Origin: CASQEL01 sp036655975
GTDB lineage: Bacteria > Desulfobacterota > Desulfovibrionia > Desulfovibrionales > Desulfovibrionaceae
Length of the DNA: 8,121 bases
NCBI GenBank assembly: GCA_036655975.1
Contig: JAVVPD010000091.1
Coordinates: 1-8,121, forward strand
Direction of reading: 5' to 3'
The notes beneath the pieces are model-generated. The model had not been told where the DNA came from. It did no database searches and saw nothing but the letters and a program-made list of their open reading frames with translations. Of the stretch, positions 1 to 5,913 are shown piece after piece; positions within the stretch are counted from its first letter, which is position 1; each line of letters starts with the position of its first letter. Made by a program: the position numbers and the translations under genes.

Positions 1-45
1 CGCGCCGCCAGTTTGGTTGTGGTGACAATTTTGTATTATTTCAGT

Positions 46-97
46 TAGAGCATTTTGCTATCGAAAATATCTAGAGCATTTTACTATCGAAAATATC
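46..97. repeat. Tandem duplication of a 26-bp AT-rich unit
   Basis: Two copies of a 26-bp unit abut exactly, at 46-71 and 72-97. They differ at one base only (G57 versus A83). Each unit begins TAGAGCATTTT and ends TATCGAAAATATC, and inside it ATTTT and AAAAT can pair around a short centre, so each copy is a weak inverted repeat. The second copy ends at the first base of the terminator stem. It lies beyond the 3' end of the unknown gene, so a role as an operator for that gene is unlikely. It could be a dispersed intergenic repeat, or a binding site for a gene lying left of the window. The repeat itself is certain; its role is unknown. Confidence 0.85.
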
Positions 98-140
98 ACA
101 AAAAAGAGCTTAACACAAACAGGTTAAGCTCTTTTTTGTG
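97..140. terminator. Perfect 18-bp-stem bidirectional intrinsic terminator
   Basis: Bases 97-114 are the exact reverse complement of 123-140, with an 8-nt loop at 115-122. The stem has a GAGCTTAAC core flanked by six A on one side and six T on the other, so an RNA from either strand would form a hairpin followed by a U-run. It starts 16 bases beyond the stop codon of the minus-strand gene ending at 157 and is placed to end that transcript. It could also stop transcription entering from the left. The structure is seen directly; its activity is inferred. Confidence 0.92.
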
Positions 141-156
141 GGCTGGTACTGGGCCG

Positions 157-1026
157 TTAATCCATAACCCGGCCTTGCAACCAGACATAGGCGTCGATTT
201 CGTCACCGGCCTTGGGCACGTAGCCTTCTTCCAATGCGCGGGACGGCGTGTAGACCACTATGTCCAGCGCGGCCCGCTGTTCCATTTCAAAGCGTAGGGT
301 CACCATGTACACCGGTTCTTTGTCCAAATGGCTTGTGTCCACGGCTTCAATAGTGGCCCGCATTTGGTATTCGCAATAATTGTTGCCGGGCATAATGACG
401 CGGGAACCGGCTACGTTCAGTTGCAAAGGCGGTACGTGAATACTTTTTTTGTCGGGATGCTCTGCCAGCCAAGCGGCGGCATAGGCCTCGTAGCGGGGGC
501 CTTGGGTGATGGTGACGGTATCCAACAGCGCGCGGCGCATGCCATAGGCCAGACCCGCCAGCAGAAAGGTGCTGGTCACACCGGGGGTGTTTAGGGCTTC
601 CAAGTCGCGAAAATAGGTGGGCGTGTAAAACCAGAGGGGTTTTTCCGCGCCTTCCATGGTTACGGCCACATCTGCGGCTGCACCGTTTTCCCAGACATGC
701 ACATGATCTACACTCAGGTCATTGGGCAGACCGTCCAGCAGTGGGACAGCGGTGGCGGGTTTCAGATCGCCTTCAGCCACGCCGCTCATGACAACGGCGG
801 CGCGAATGGGTTCTTCCTGAGGCCAAGCCATCATCACATATTCTTTACCGTTACGGGTTACTTGCCATGAAGGGCGGGTCGAGCCACTGTGAATGATGGT
901 GCCCACAATTTGGGGCATCAGCTGTGCAGGGTTGCCCACAAGTACGGCCCACTGGTCACCGAGACCTTCGTGGTGCCCACGCGTGTCTGTCAATGCGGCG
1001 TGCCTGTCTTCTTGATGTTCAGCCAT
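157..1026 (-). CDS. Conserved-looking protein of unknown function, 289 aa
   Basis: I do not recognise this protein. The ATG at 1026 is preceded by an AGGAG ribosome-binding site (1035-1039) with 8 nt spacing, and the frame ends in TAA just before a strong terminator, so it is very probably a real gene. There is no signal peptide or clear membrane segment; the most hydrophobic stretch (about residues 150-162) is short. The first 20 residues are rich in His, Asp and Glu and look disordered. Residues about 25-135 read as alternating short strands with several Trp (W26, W54, W68, W112). Residues about 205-289 are strand-rich and end GDEIDAYVWLQGRVMD, which could be a small beta-barrel such as an OB-like fold, but that is only an impression. 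There is one cysteine (C218) and no obvious catalytic motif. It lies 76 bases after pnp on the same strand, with a hairpin between them, so it may be read partly from pnp transcripts or from its own promoter. Confidence 0.85.
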   Translation of the reverse strand: MAEHQEDRHAALTDTRGHHEGLGDQWAVLVGNPAQLMPQIVGTIIHSGSTRPSWQVTRNGKEYVMMAWPQEEPIRAAVVMSGVAEGDLKPATAVPLLDGLPNDLSVDHVHVWENGAAADVAVTMEGAEKPLWFYTPTYFRDLEALNTPGVTSTFLLAGLAYGMRRALLDTVTITQGPRYEAYAAAWLAEHPDKKSIHVPPLQLNVAGSRVIMPGNNYCEYQMRATIEAVDTSHLDKEPVYMVTLRFEMEQRAALDIVVYTPSRALEEGYVPKAGDEIDAYVWLQGRVMD

Positions 1027-1061
1027 GAAGTGCGCTCCTGTATCAGCGTAAAACTATAGGC

Positions 1062-1089
1062 GGGCGAAGATGCTGCGGCATCTCCGCCC
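1062..1089 (-). terminator. Hairpin after pnp, possible weak terminator
   Basis: GGGCG (1062-1066) pairs with CGCCC (1085-1089), and AGATGC (1068-1073) pairs with GCATCT (1078-1083). One A/C mismatch separates the two helices and the loop is 4 nt. Read on the minus strand it begins 13 bases after the pnp stop. The sequence after it has only a short TTTT about a dozen bases on, not an immediate U-run. It may therefore act as a partial terminator, or as a 3'-end stabiliser that lets some transcription reach the next gene. The hairpin is clear; the function is uncertain. Confidence 0.55.
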
Positions 1090-1102
1090 TTGGGTAATGT
1101 GT

Positions 1103-3364
1103 TTAGCGGCGTCCGCCACGGTCACCACCACGGCCGCCCCGGTCTCCACCGCGATCGCCACCACGACCGCCCCGATCTCCACGGTCACCGCGATCACGGT
1201 CTCCACGGGGTTCGCGGGCAGGGCGCGCGGTTTCTTCGGGATTCCATTCGTGGCCCTGTTCTTCCAGCAACACGGCCTTGCGGCTGGCGCGGATACGGTC
1301 ACCGTTGATTTCAATAACTTTGACTTCCATGTCTTCACCCAGACGCGCGATATCGCCGGGCTGTTCCACGCGGTTCACATCCATCTGTGAAACGTGGACT
1401 AAGGCTTCCACATTGGGCATCAATTCTACAATAACGCCGATTTCAAGTATTTTCCGTACTTTAGCCGTGTAGTTCTTGCCAAGGTCGGGGCGCTGGTCAT
1501 AGTATTGTACCATTTCTTTGGCCTGTTCCATTGCGTCACGGGTGGGCGCAAAAATGGAAATGCGACCGCTGTCGTCAATATCCACCGCTGCGCCCGTGGC
1601 GGCGGTGATGGCTTTAATATTCTTGCCGCCGGGGCCGATGATCAGACGGATAATGTCTGGGTTGACAAATACTTCGGCATGTTGGGGGGCGTATTTGGAC
1701 AATTGGGTGCGGAAGGCAGGCAGCACCTTCGCCATTTCGCCCAGAATGTGCAAGCGGGCTTCTTTGGCCTGAGCCATGGCCTGAGCCATGATTTCTGTGG
1801 TCAAACCCGTAATTTTGATATCCATTTGGACGGCGGAAACCCCATCAGCGGTTCCGGCAATCTTGAAGTCCATATCACCAAGGGCGTCTTCGTCACCCAA
1901 AATGTCGGTGAGCACGATGAAGGCGTCGCCTTCACGGATCAGGCCCATAGCCACGCCTGCCACAGGCGCGCTTACCGGAACGCCCGCGTCCATTAAGGAT
2001 AAAGACGCGCCGCAGACTGCCGCCATAGATGAGGAACCGTTGGATTCCATGGTTTCTGATACCACGCGAACGGTGAACGGAAAGCTGTCGTCAGCGGGCA
2101 AAATTGGGCGAATGGCTTTTTCGGCCAAGGCACCATGACCGATTTCGCGGCGGGATACCCGCACAGGCTTCACTTCACCCACCGAGAAGGGGGGGAAGTT
2201 ATAGTGCAGCATAAAGCGTTTTTTGATGTCGCCGTTGAGTGAATCCATGCGTTGTTCGTCGGACGAGGAACCCAAGGTGGCAATAACCAGTGACTTGGTT
2301 TCACCGCGCGCGAACAGGGCTGAACCGTGGGCGCGGGGTAACACACCGGTTTCAATCAAAATGGGGCGCACGGTCTTGGTGTCGCGCCCGTCAATGCGGG
2401 TACCTTCGGTGACAATGCGTTGGCGCACTAATTTTTTTTCAATGTCAGCCAAGATATCGCCCACATTTTTCAGCGCGTCTTCGTTGTCTGCCCAGGTGGC
2501 ATCGGCCTTCAGGGCTTCCATAACAGCCACTTTCACGGCTTTACGGGCGTCTTTACGGGCCATTTTTTCGGCCACGCGCATGGCAGCGTCAATGCCGGCG
2601 CTTTGGGCCAATGCTTCCACCTTAGCCACCAGCGCGGGATCTTCTTCGGGTTTCACAAAGTCCATCTTGGGCTTGCCCACGAGTTCACGCAATTTTATCT
2701 GGGCGTCGATCAGGGGTTGAATGGCCTTGTGTGCCCAGTCCAGCGCTTCAATGATAATATCTTCGGACAAGAATTTGGCTTCACCTTCCACCATGGTGAT
2801 GGCGTCGCGGCTTGCCGCGAAGACAATATTTAAGTCGCTGTTTTCGCTTTCTTTGAAGGTGGGGTTAAGCACAAAATTGCCGTGTACGCGACCGATGCGA
2901 CCACCAGCGACCGGGCCTGCAAAGGGCAGGGGAGAAACCATCAGGGCTGCCGAAGCGCCTGTCAGGGCCAGCACGTCGGATTCATTTTCCTGGTCGGCGG
3001 AAATAATATTCGCCAGCACCTGTACGTCTTCCAATAAGCCCTTGGGGAAGAGCGGACGGATGGGGCGGTCTATCAAACGGGAAACCAAGGTTTCGCGTTC
3101 GGAAGGGCGACCGATTTCGCGGCGGAAAAAGCTGCCGGGAATGCGGCCTGCCGCGTACATTTTTTCAGAATATTCCACGGTTAAAGGGAAAAAACCCTTG
3201 TCAAAATCGAGGGGCTGCGAGCACACCGTGACTAAAGCCACCGTGCCGCCGCATTGCACCCACACGGCGCCGTGGGCCTGATTAGCCATGCGACCGCATT
3301 CAAAAATAATTTCTTTACCCCCCACTGTGGCGGTGACGCGGGTGGGATTAAAAATACTGTCCAT
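1103..3364 (-). CDS. pnp: Polyribonucleotide nucleotidyltransferase (PNPase)
   Basis: PNPase degrades RNA 3' to 5' with phosphate, releasing nucleoside diphosphates, as a ring-shaped trimer and often with the degradosome. The 753 residues have the full family layout: first RNase PH core (about 10-145, with SRLIDRPIRPLFPKG), all-alpha linker (about 240-315), second catalytic RNase PH core (about 320-540), KH domain (about 560-615, GxxG loop GPGG at 577-580) and S1 domain (about 629-697). The catalytic acidic cluster DILGDEDALGDMDFK at 487-501 is intact. The S1 strand usually read as FGAFVE is IGVIVE here. A tail of Arg-Gly-Asp and Arg-Gly-Gly repeats (720-753) follows. The ATG at 3364 has an AAAGGA ribosome-binding site (3372-3377) with 7 nt spacing, and the start MDSIFNPTRV fits the family. 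It lies downstream of rpsO, as in many bacteria, behind a hairpin-rich leader suited to RNase III or self-regulation. Confidence 0.98.
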   Translation of the reverse strand: MDSIFNPTRVTATVGGKEIIFECGRMANQAHGAVWVQCGGTVALVTVCSQPLDFDKGFFPLTVEYSEKMYAAGRIPGSFFRREIGRPSERETLVSRLIDRPIRPLFPKGLLEDVQVLANIISADQENESDVLALTGASAALMVSPLPFAGPVAGGRIGRVHGNFVLNPTFKESENSDLNIVFAASRDAITMVEGEAKFLSEDIIIEALDWAHKAIQPLIDAQIKLRELVGKPKMDFVKPEEDPALVAKVEALAQSAGIDAAMRVAEKMARKDARKAVKVAVMEALKADATWADNEDALKNVGDILADIEKKLVRQRIVTEGTRIDGRDTKTVRPILIETGVLPRAHGSALFARGETKSLVIATLGSSSDEQRMDSLNGDIKKRFMLHYNFPPFSVGEVKPVRVSRREIGHGALAEKAIRPILPADDSFPFTVRVVSETMESNGSSSMAAVCGASLSLMDAGVPVSAPVAGVAMGLIREGDAFIVLTDILGDEDALGDMDFKIAGTADGVSAVQMDIKITGLTTEIMAQAMAQAKEARLHILGEMAKVLPAFRTQLSKYAPQHAEVFVNPDIIRLIIGPGGKNIKAITAATGAAVDIDDSGRISIFAPTRDAMEQAKEMVQYYDQRPDLGKNYTAKVRKILEIGVIVELMPNVEALVHVSQMDVNRVEQPGDIARLGEDMEVKVIEINGDRIRASRKAVLLEEQGHEWNPEETARPAREPRGDRDRGDRGDRGGRGGDRGGDRGGRGGDRGGRR

Positions 3365-3384
3365 AATGAAATCCTTTGCTCTGT

Positions 3385-3445
3385 GAAGGGGATTCCGAGA
3401 AGGCTGTCGAATTGGGCACTCGACCGACTGCTCGGACCCCCCTTC
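3385..3445 (-). promoter_or_regulatory. Long imperfect stem in the pnp leader
   Basis: Bases 3385-3399 and 3431-3445 pair over 13 of 15 positions: GAAGGGG with CCCCTTC and TCCGAG with CTCGGA, separated by a 2x2 mismatch. Inside, GTCGA (3406-3410) pairs with TCGAC (3420-3424), giving a long two-part stem. On the pnp transcript it ends 8 bases before the ribosome-binding site at 3372-3377. In E. coli the pnp leader carries a long duplex that RNase III cuts, after which PNPase represses its own mRNA. The position here is the same, so a similar role is plausible. The pairing is seen directly; the regulation is inferred by analogy. Confidence 0.6.
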
Positions 3446-3454
3446 CTACGGCTG

Positions 3455-3470
3455 TGCAGAGTTATCTGCA
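3455..3470. other. Small 6-bp hairpin in the rpsO-pnp spacer
   Basis: TGCAGA (3455-3460) is the reverse complement of TCTGCA (3465-3470) with a 4-nt loop. It lies between the GC-rich hairpin group and the long pnp leader stem, next to an AT-rich patch (about 3470-3481). That patch holds a TATAAC-like hexamer on the minus strand, but I see no convincing -35 element to make it a promoter. It may be only one more element of a heavily folded RNA. Confidence 0.35.
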
Positions 3471-3490
3471 AGTTATATTGTCGTGGAGGC

Positions 3491-3581
3491 GGGGCCTTGC
3501 CCCTAGCTCCAGCGGGGAAAGTACCTTCCCCGAAACCCCATAGTGGTATAGATGGGGTTTGGGGAGGCAGAGCCTCCCCAA
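3491..3581. repeat. Array of four GC-rich stem-loops between rpsO and pnp
   Basis: There are four inverted repeats in 91 bases. TTGGGGAGGC (3559-3568) pairs with 3572-3581 around a 3-nt loop. AAACCCCAT (3533-3541) pairs with 3552-3560 around 10 nt. CGGGGAA (3513-3519) pairs with TTCCCCG (3526-3532). GGGGC (3491-3495) pairs with GCCCC (3499-3503). The first three abut or share two bases, leaving no unpaired linker. None is followed by a U-run on either strand, so these are not classical intrinsic terminators. The layout looks like a composite dispersed intergenic element. On the transcript it could protect the rpsO 3' end, slow polymerase or recruit RNase III. The structure is certain; the family and role are inferred. 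Confidence 0.75.
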
Positions 3582-3603
3582 GAAACATCACAAATTCCCG
3601 ACC

Positions 3604-3873
3604 TTACTTACGCAGGCCGAGTTTTTCGATGAGTGCGCGATAGCTTTGGATGTCTTTTGTTTTAAGGTATTTAAGCAGTTTGCGACGCTGCCCAACCATT
3701 TTCAAGAGACCCGTGCGGGAGTGAAAGTCCTTCTTGTGTTCTTTGAAGTGCCCCATCAAATCTTCAATACGGGCAGTCAGAAGGGCAATTTGCACTTCAG
3801 GGGAGCCAGTGTCGCCCTCGTGTTTGGCGTGAGCGTCAATGACAACCTTTTTCTTTTGCGGATCCATGACCAC
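3604..3873 (-). CDS. rpsO: 30S ribosomal protein S15
   Basis: S15 binds 16S rRNA early and organises the platform of the 30S subunit; in many bacteria it also represses its own mRNA. The 89-residue length matches the family exactly. The conserved block HEGDTGSPEVQIALLTARI and the region HKKDFHSRTGLLKMVGQRRKLLKYL carry the rRNA-binding residues and helices, and the end LIEKLGLRK is typical. I chose the GTG at 3873 (MVMDPQKKK) because an AGGAG site (3881-3885) lies 7 nt before it. The ATG at 3867, two codons later, would be 13 nt from that site; an open frame upstream to 3954 overlaps truB and is not S15-like. It follows truB by 50 bases and precedes pnp by 239 bases of folded spacer. Confidence 0.97.
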   Translation of the reverse strand: MVMDPQKKKVVIDAHAKHEGDTGSPEVQIALLTARIEDLMGHFKEHKKDFHSRTGLLKMVGQRRKLLKYLKTKDIQSYRALIEKLGLRK

Positions 3874-3880
3874 AGCGATA

Positions 3881-3925
3881 CTCCTTTCGGAAGAGGTTAC
3901 AGCACCTTGTTTGAGAAGAGGTGCT
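3881..3925 (-). promoter_or_regulatory. Structured rpsO leader, possible S15 autoregulatory site
   Basis: Two hairpins fill the truB-rpsO spacer. AGCACCT (3901-3907) pairs exactly with AGGTGCT (3919-3925), overlapping the truB stop codon. On the transcript, UUCC-GAAA-GGAG (3892 down to 3881) folds into a 4-bp stem with a GNRA tetraloop that hides the rpsO Shine-Dalgarno sequence. The pyrimidine run CCTCTTC occurs twice in this leader (about 3915-3921 and 3891-3897) and could compete for the AAGG/GGAG segments, as in a switch or pseudoknot. S15 leaders in several phyla are known to bind S15, with differing structures. The pairings are seen; S15 binding is inference. Confidence 0.5.
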
Positions 3926-4895
3926 ACCAAAGCCCCCTGAGAACTGACCAGCACAAACGGGCCTTATGCCCTTGTGCTTCTGCAAGTGCCATGGGGATAC
4001 CGTGCGTGTTTTGTAGGATGGCTTTATCCCCGACAGTGATACCGCATTCACGGTCACCATCGGCAGGGCGGATGCAGCGCGAAGCGTCACATACTTGGGC
4101 CACACCATTACGCAAGGTGGCTTCTTCGGCTGGCAGTAAGGAATATACAGGCCAGTGAGGAAGGGCTCGGGTAATGGGCAAAACATAGCGCGCTAGCATT
4201 TCTGGCGCAGCCACAAGAGATTCCAAAGTATGGGATTCTTGTAGGTCAAAAGGGTGGCTATATTCTCGGGTCAGTTCTGTGAGCGTGGCTCCGCACCCAA
4301 GGCGCGCCCCCAAGCTGTGGGCGAGGGACCGTATATAGGTGCCAGAACTGCATTGTACCCGAAATCGCACATACGGAAGGTTCACACTGAGCACTTCCGC
4401 GTGCGAAATTTGGACGCTTTTCGTTTTTTCGGGCGCGTCTTTCCCTTGCCGGGCCAGCGTATATAAAGCTTTGCCCTCGTGCTTGGCGGCAGAATAAGGG
4501 GGAACATCTTGTAGATATTCGCCTTGCCATGCTTCCACCGCGTGGCGCACTGCGGCTTCGTTGAGATGCTCCCACGGGGCGGTTGTTTGCACCGTGCCCT
4601 CGGCATCCCACGTATCTGTTGCCTGACCGAGCAGCAATTCTCCCGCATAGCCCTTGCCGCCATCGGCCATCAGGTGACCGGAGATTTTGGTGGCATGCCC
4701 CAAGAGCACCAGCAACACGCCGGAAGCCATGGGATCTAGGGTACCTGCGTGGCCTATTTTGCGCTGCCCCATGCGTTTAATGGTGGTCAAACAGCGGGCC
4801 GAAGTGGGGCCTTGCGGCTTGTTCAGCACCAATACACCGTGTGCCTGTGGCAATTGGGGCAGAACACCTGCGGGAAAGGGAGTAATAATAGCCAT
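3924..4895 (-). CDS. truB: tRNA pseudouridine(55) synthase TruB
   Basis: TruB isomerises uridine 55 in the T-loop of nearly all tRNAs to pseudouridine and also acts as a tRNA folding chaperone. The 323-residue length is normal. Motif I KPQGPTS is at 26-32, the catalytic motif GHAGTLDPMASGVL at 48-61 (nucleophile D54), the YSAAKHEGKALY substrate loop at 134-145, and the RVQCSSGTYIRSLAHSLG motif at 179-196. Residues about 245-323 form the PUA-like C-terminal part. The segment LTELTREYSHPF (205-216) departs from the common LRRTRSGPF-type sequence. The ATG at 4895 has only a weak GGAC-like site about 12 nt upstream, and nrnA ends 33 bases before it, so translational coupling is likely. It is in the same frame as nrnA. 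Confidence 0.97.
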   Translation of the reverse strand: MAIITPFPAGVLPQLPQAHGVLVLNKPQGPTSARCLTTIKRMGQRKIGHAGTLDPMASGVLLVLLGHATKISGHLMADGGKGYAGELLLGQATDTWDAEGTVQTTAPWEHLNEAAVRHAVEAWQGEYLQDVPPYSAAKHEGKALYTLARQGKDAPEKTKSVQISHAEVLSVNLPYVRFRVQCSSGTYIRSLAHSLGARLGCGATLTELTREYSHPFDLQESHTLESLVAAPEMLARYVLPITRALPHWPVYSLLPAEEATLRNGVAQVCDASRCIRPADGDRECGITVGDKAILQNTHGIPMALAEAQGHKARLCWSVLRGLW

Positions 4896-4928
4896 ATTTT
4901 TGTTTTTCGTCCAGTCTTGATATAGGCC

Positions 4929-5903
4929 CTAGCGCTCGGGCTGTGCGGTGGCAAAATAGGTGTTGAGGGCTGCCAGTGTAAGCGCGCAGGCATCTTCCAA
5001 GGGGTGGGCAATGGAGGCCCCCGAGGCGTTTCTGTGTCCCCCGCCGCCCATGGTGGCGGCAATACTCCGAACATTAATGGAGCCGGAAGAGCGCAAACTT
5101 AATTTGCACTGGGCGGGGCCGTCTTCACGCAGGACGGCGGCGATGAGCACGCCGCGTACTTGCCGTAGCCGATTGATAATACCTTCGATATCTTCTTTGC
5201 TGGCATGGTGTTTGTGCAAATCTTCCTGCGTGACGCACACAAGGGCCGCGCGTCCTTCGTTATACAGGCTAAAGCGTAACAGTAATTCCCCTTGCAGGCG
5301 CAAACCCGAAAGGTTGAGGCGGTTTTCCATGTTTTCGCGCAGGGTGGCTATGTCCAGCCCGTTTTCGAGCATTTCAGCCGCAAGGCGAAACACCGCTGCA
5401 GAGGTGTTGCTGTGGGAAAAAGAGCCCGTATCCGTAACAATGGCGACAAAAATATTTTCTGCCAGCGGCCCCGTTAAAGGAATACCTGCGGCTGTGGCGA
5501 TATGGGCAACCATTTGTCCCGTGGCCGCCATGCTGGGATCAATCCAATTATACAGGTTTCCATAAGCGGGCGTTGCCATGTGGTGGTCAATATTGATGCT
5601 GGCAAGGGCGGGGAGTTGGGCACTCAGTGCCGAGCCCACGCGGTGCATGTCGCCACAATCTAAAATGATGGCAAGCTCGGGGGTGAAAGGCAGCTGATTC
5701 ACATCATGGCACAGGGGGCAGGGCAGGGGCAACCAGTCAAAACTGGCGGGCAGCGCGGATTCATTATAGATAGTAAATTTTTTACCCATGCTCTGGAGAA
5801 TATAGCCCATGGCCGAGCACGCGCCCAAGGCATCGCCGTCAGGGTTTGCGTGGGCGGCTATAAGAAAGCGGTCGTGTTGGGCGAGCAAATGTACAATATG
5901 GTG
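4929..5903 (-). CDS. nrnA: DHH-family phosphoesterase NrnA (nanoRNase / pAp phosphatase), 5' end missing
   Basis: NrnA-type enzymes degrade 2-5-nt RNAs left by exonucleases such as PNPase and remove the 3' phosphate from pAp, using Mn2+. The frame is visible for 324 residues. Numbered from the first residue after the gap, it has the DHH-domain motifs NPDGDALG (20-27), LDCGD (81-85), DHH (106-108) and TDTGSFSHSNTS (157-168), and the DHHA1-domain glycine motif MGGGGHRNASG (285-295) that binds substrate. All metal-binding residues appear intact. The family usually begins about 5-15 residues before HHIVHLLAQHDRF, so the start codon and ribosome-binding site are in the run of Ns. Reading on through the Ns to a TTG at 5939 would give a false start. 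truB follows 33 bases later in the same operon. Confidence 0.93.
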   Translation of the reverse strand, partial: HHIVHLLAQHDRFLIAAHANPDGDALGACSAMGYILQSMGKKFTIYNESALPASFDWLPLPCPLCHDVNQLPFTPELAIILDCGDMHRVGSALSAQLPALASINIDHHMATPAYGNLYNWIDPSMAATGQMVAHIATAAGIPLTGPLAENIFVAIVTDTGSFSHSNTSAAVFRLAAEMLENGLDIATLRENMENRLNLSGLRLQGELLLRFSLYNEGRAALVCVTQEDLHKHHASKEDIEGIINRLRQVRGVLIAAVLREDGPAQCKLSLRSSGSINVRSIAATMGGGGHRNASGASIAHPLEDACALTLAALNTYFATAQPER

Positions 5904-5913
5904 NNNNNNNNNN
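5904..5913. other. Assembly gap (10 Ns)
   Basis: Ten undetermined bases interrupt the sequence. A round run of ten is a usual scaffolding placeholder, so the true distance is probably unknown. The gap removes the nrnA start and lies where rbfA, and often a small DUF503 gene, would sit between infB and nrnA in related gene clusters. Sequence on the two sides should be treated as two contigs. Confidence 0.95.

Noticed and set aside
1..45. AT-rich left edge as a promoter reading right
   Set aside because: A TATTAT-like hexamer exists but no matching -35 element, and any transcript would meet the terminator at 97-140 with no gene on the plus strand.
1054..1390. Open frames of about 94-106 residues on both strands over the 3' end of pnp
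   Set aside because: They are shadows of the repetitive Arg-Gly-Asp coding region; their Val/Ala/Thr-rich repeats follow from the repeated DNA and they lack ribosome-binding sites.
1505..1996. Long plus-strand open frames opposite pnp and infB (for example 163 residues here)
   Set aside because: They lie opposite strongly conserved coding sequence, have no family resemblance and reflect codon bias in the true genes.
3470..3481. A promoter for pnp at the TATAAC-like hexamer in the rpsO-pnp spacer
   Set aside because: No acceptable -35 element lies 16-18 bases upstream; that stretch is the GC-rich hairpin flank.
3868..3954. An extended rpsO start at 3954 inside truB
   Set aside because: The added residues are not S15-like, and the GTG at 3873 has an ideal ribosome-binding site and gives the standard 89-residue protein.
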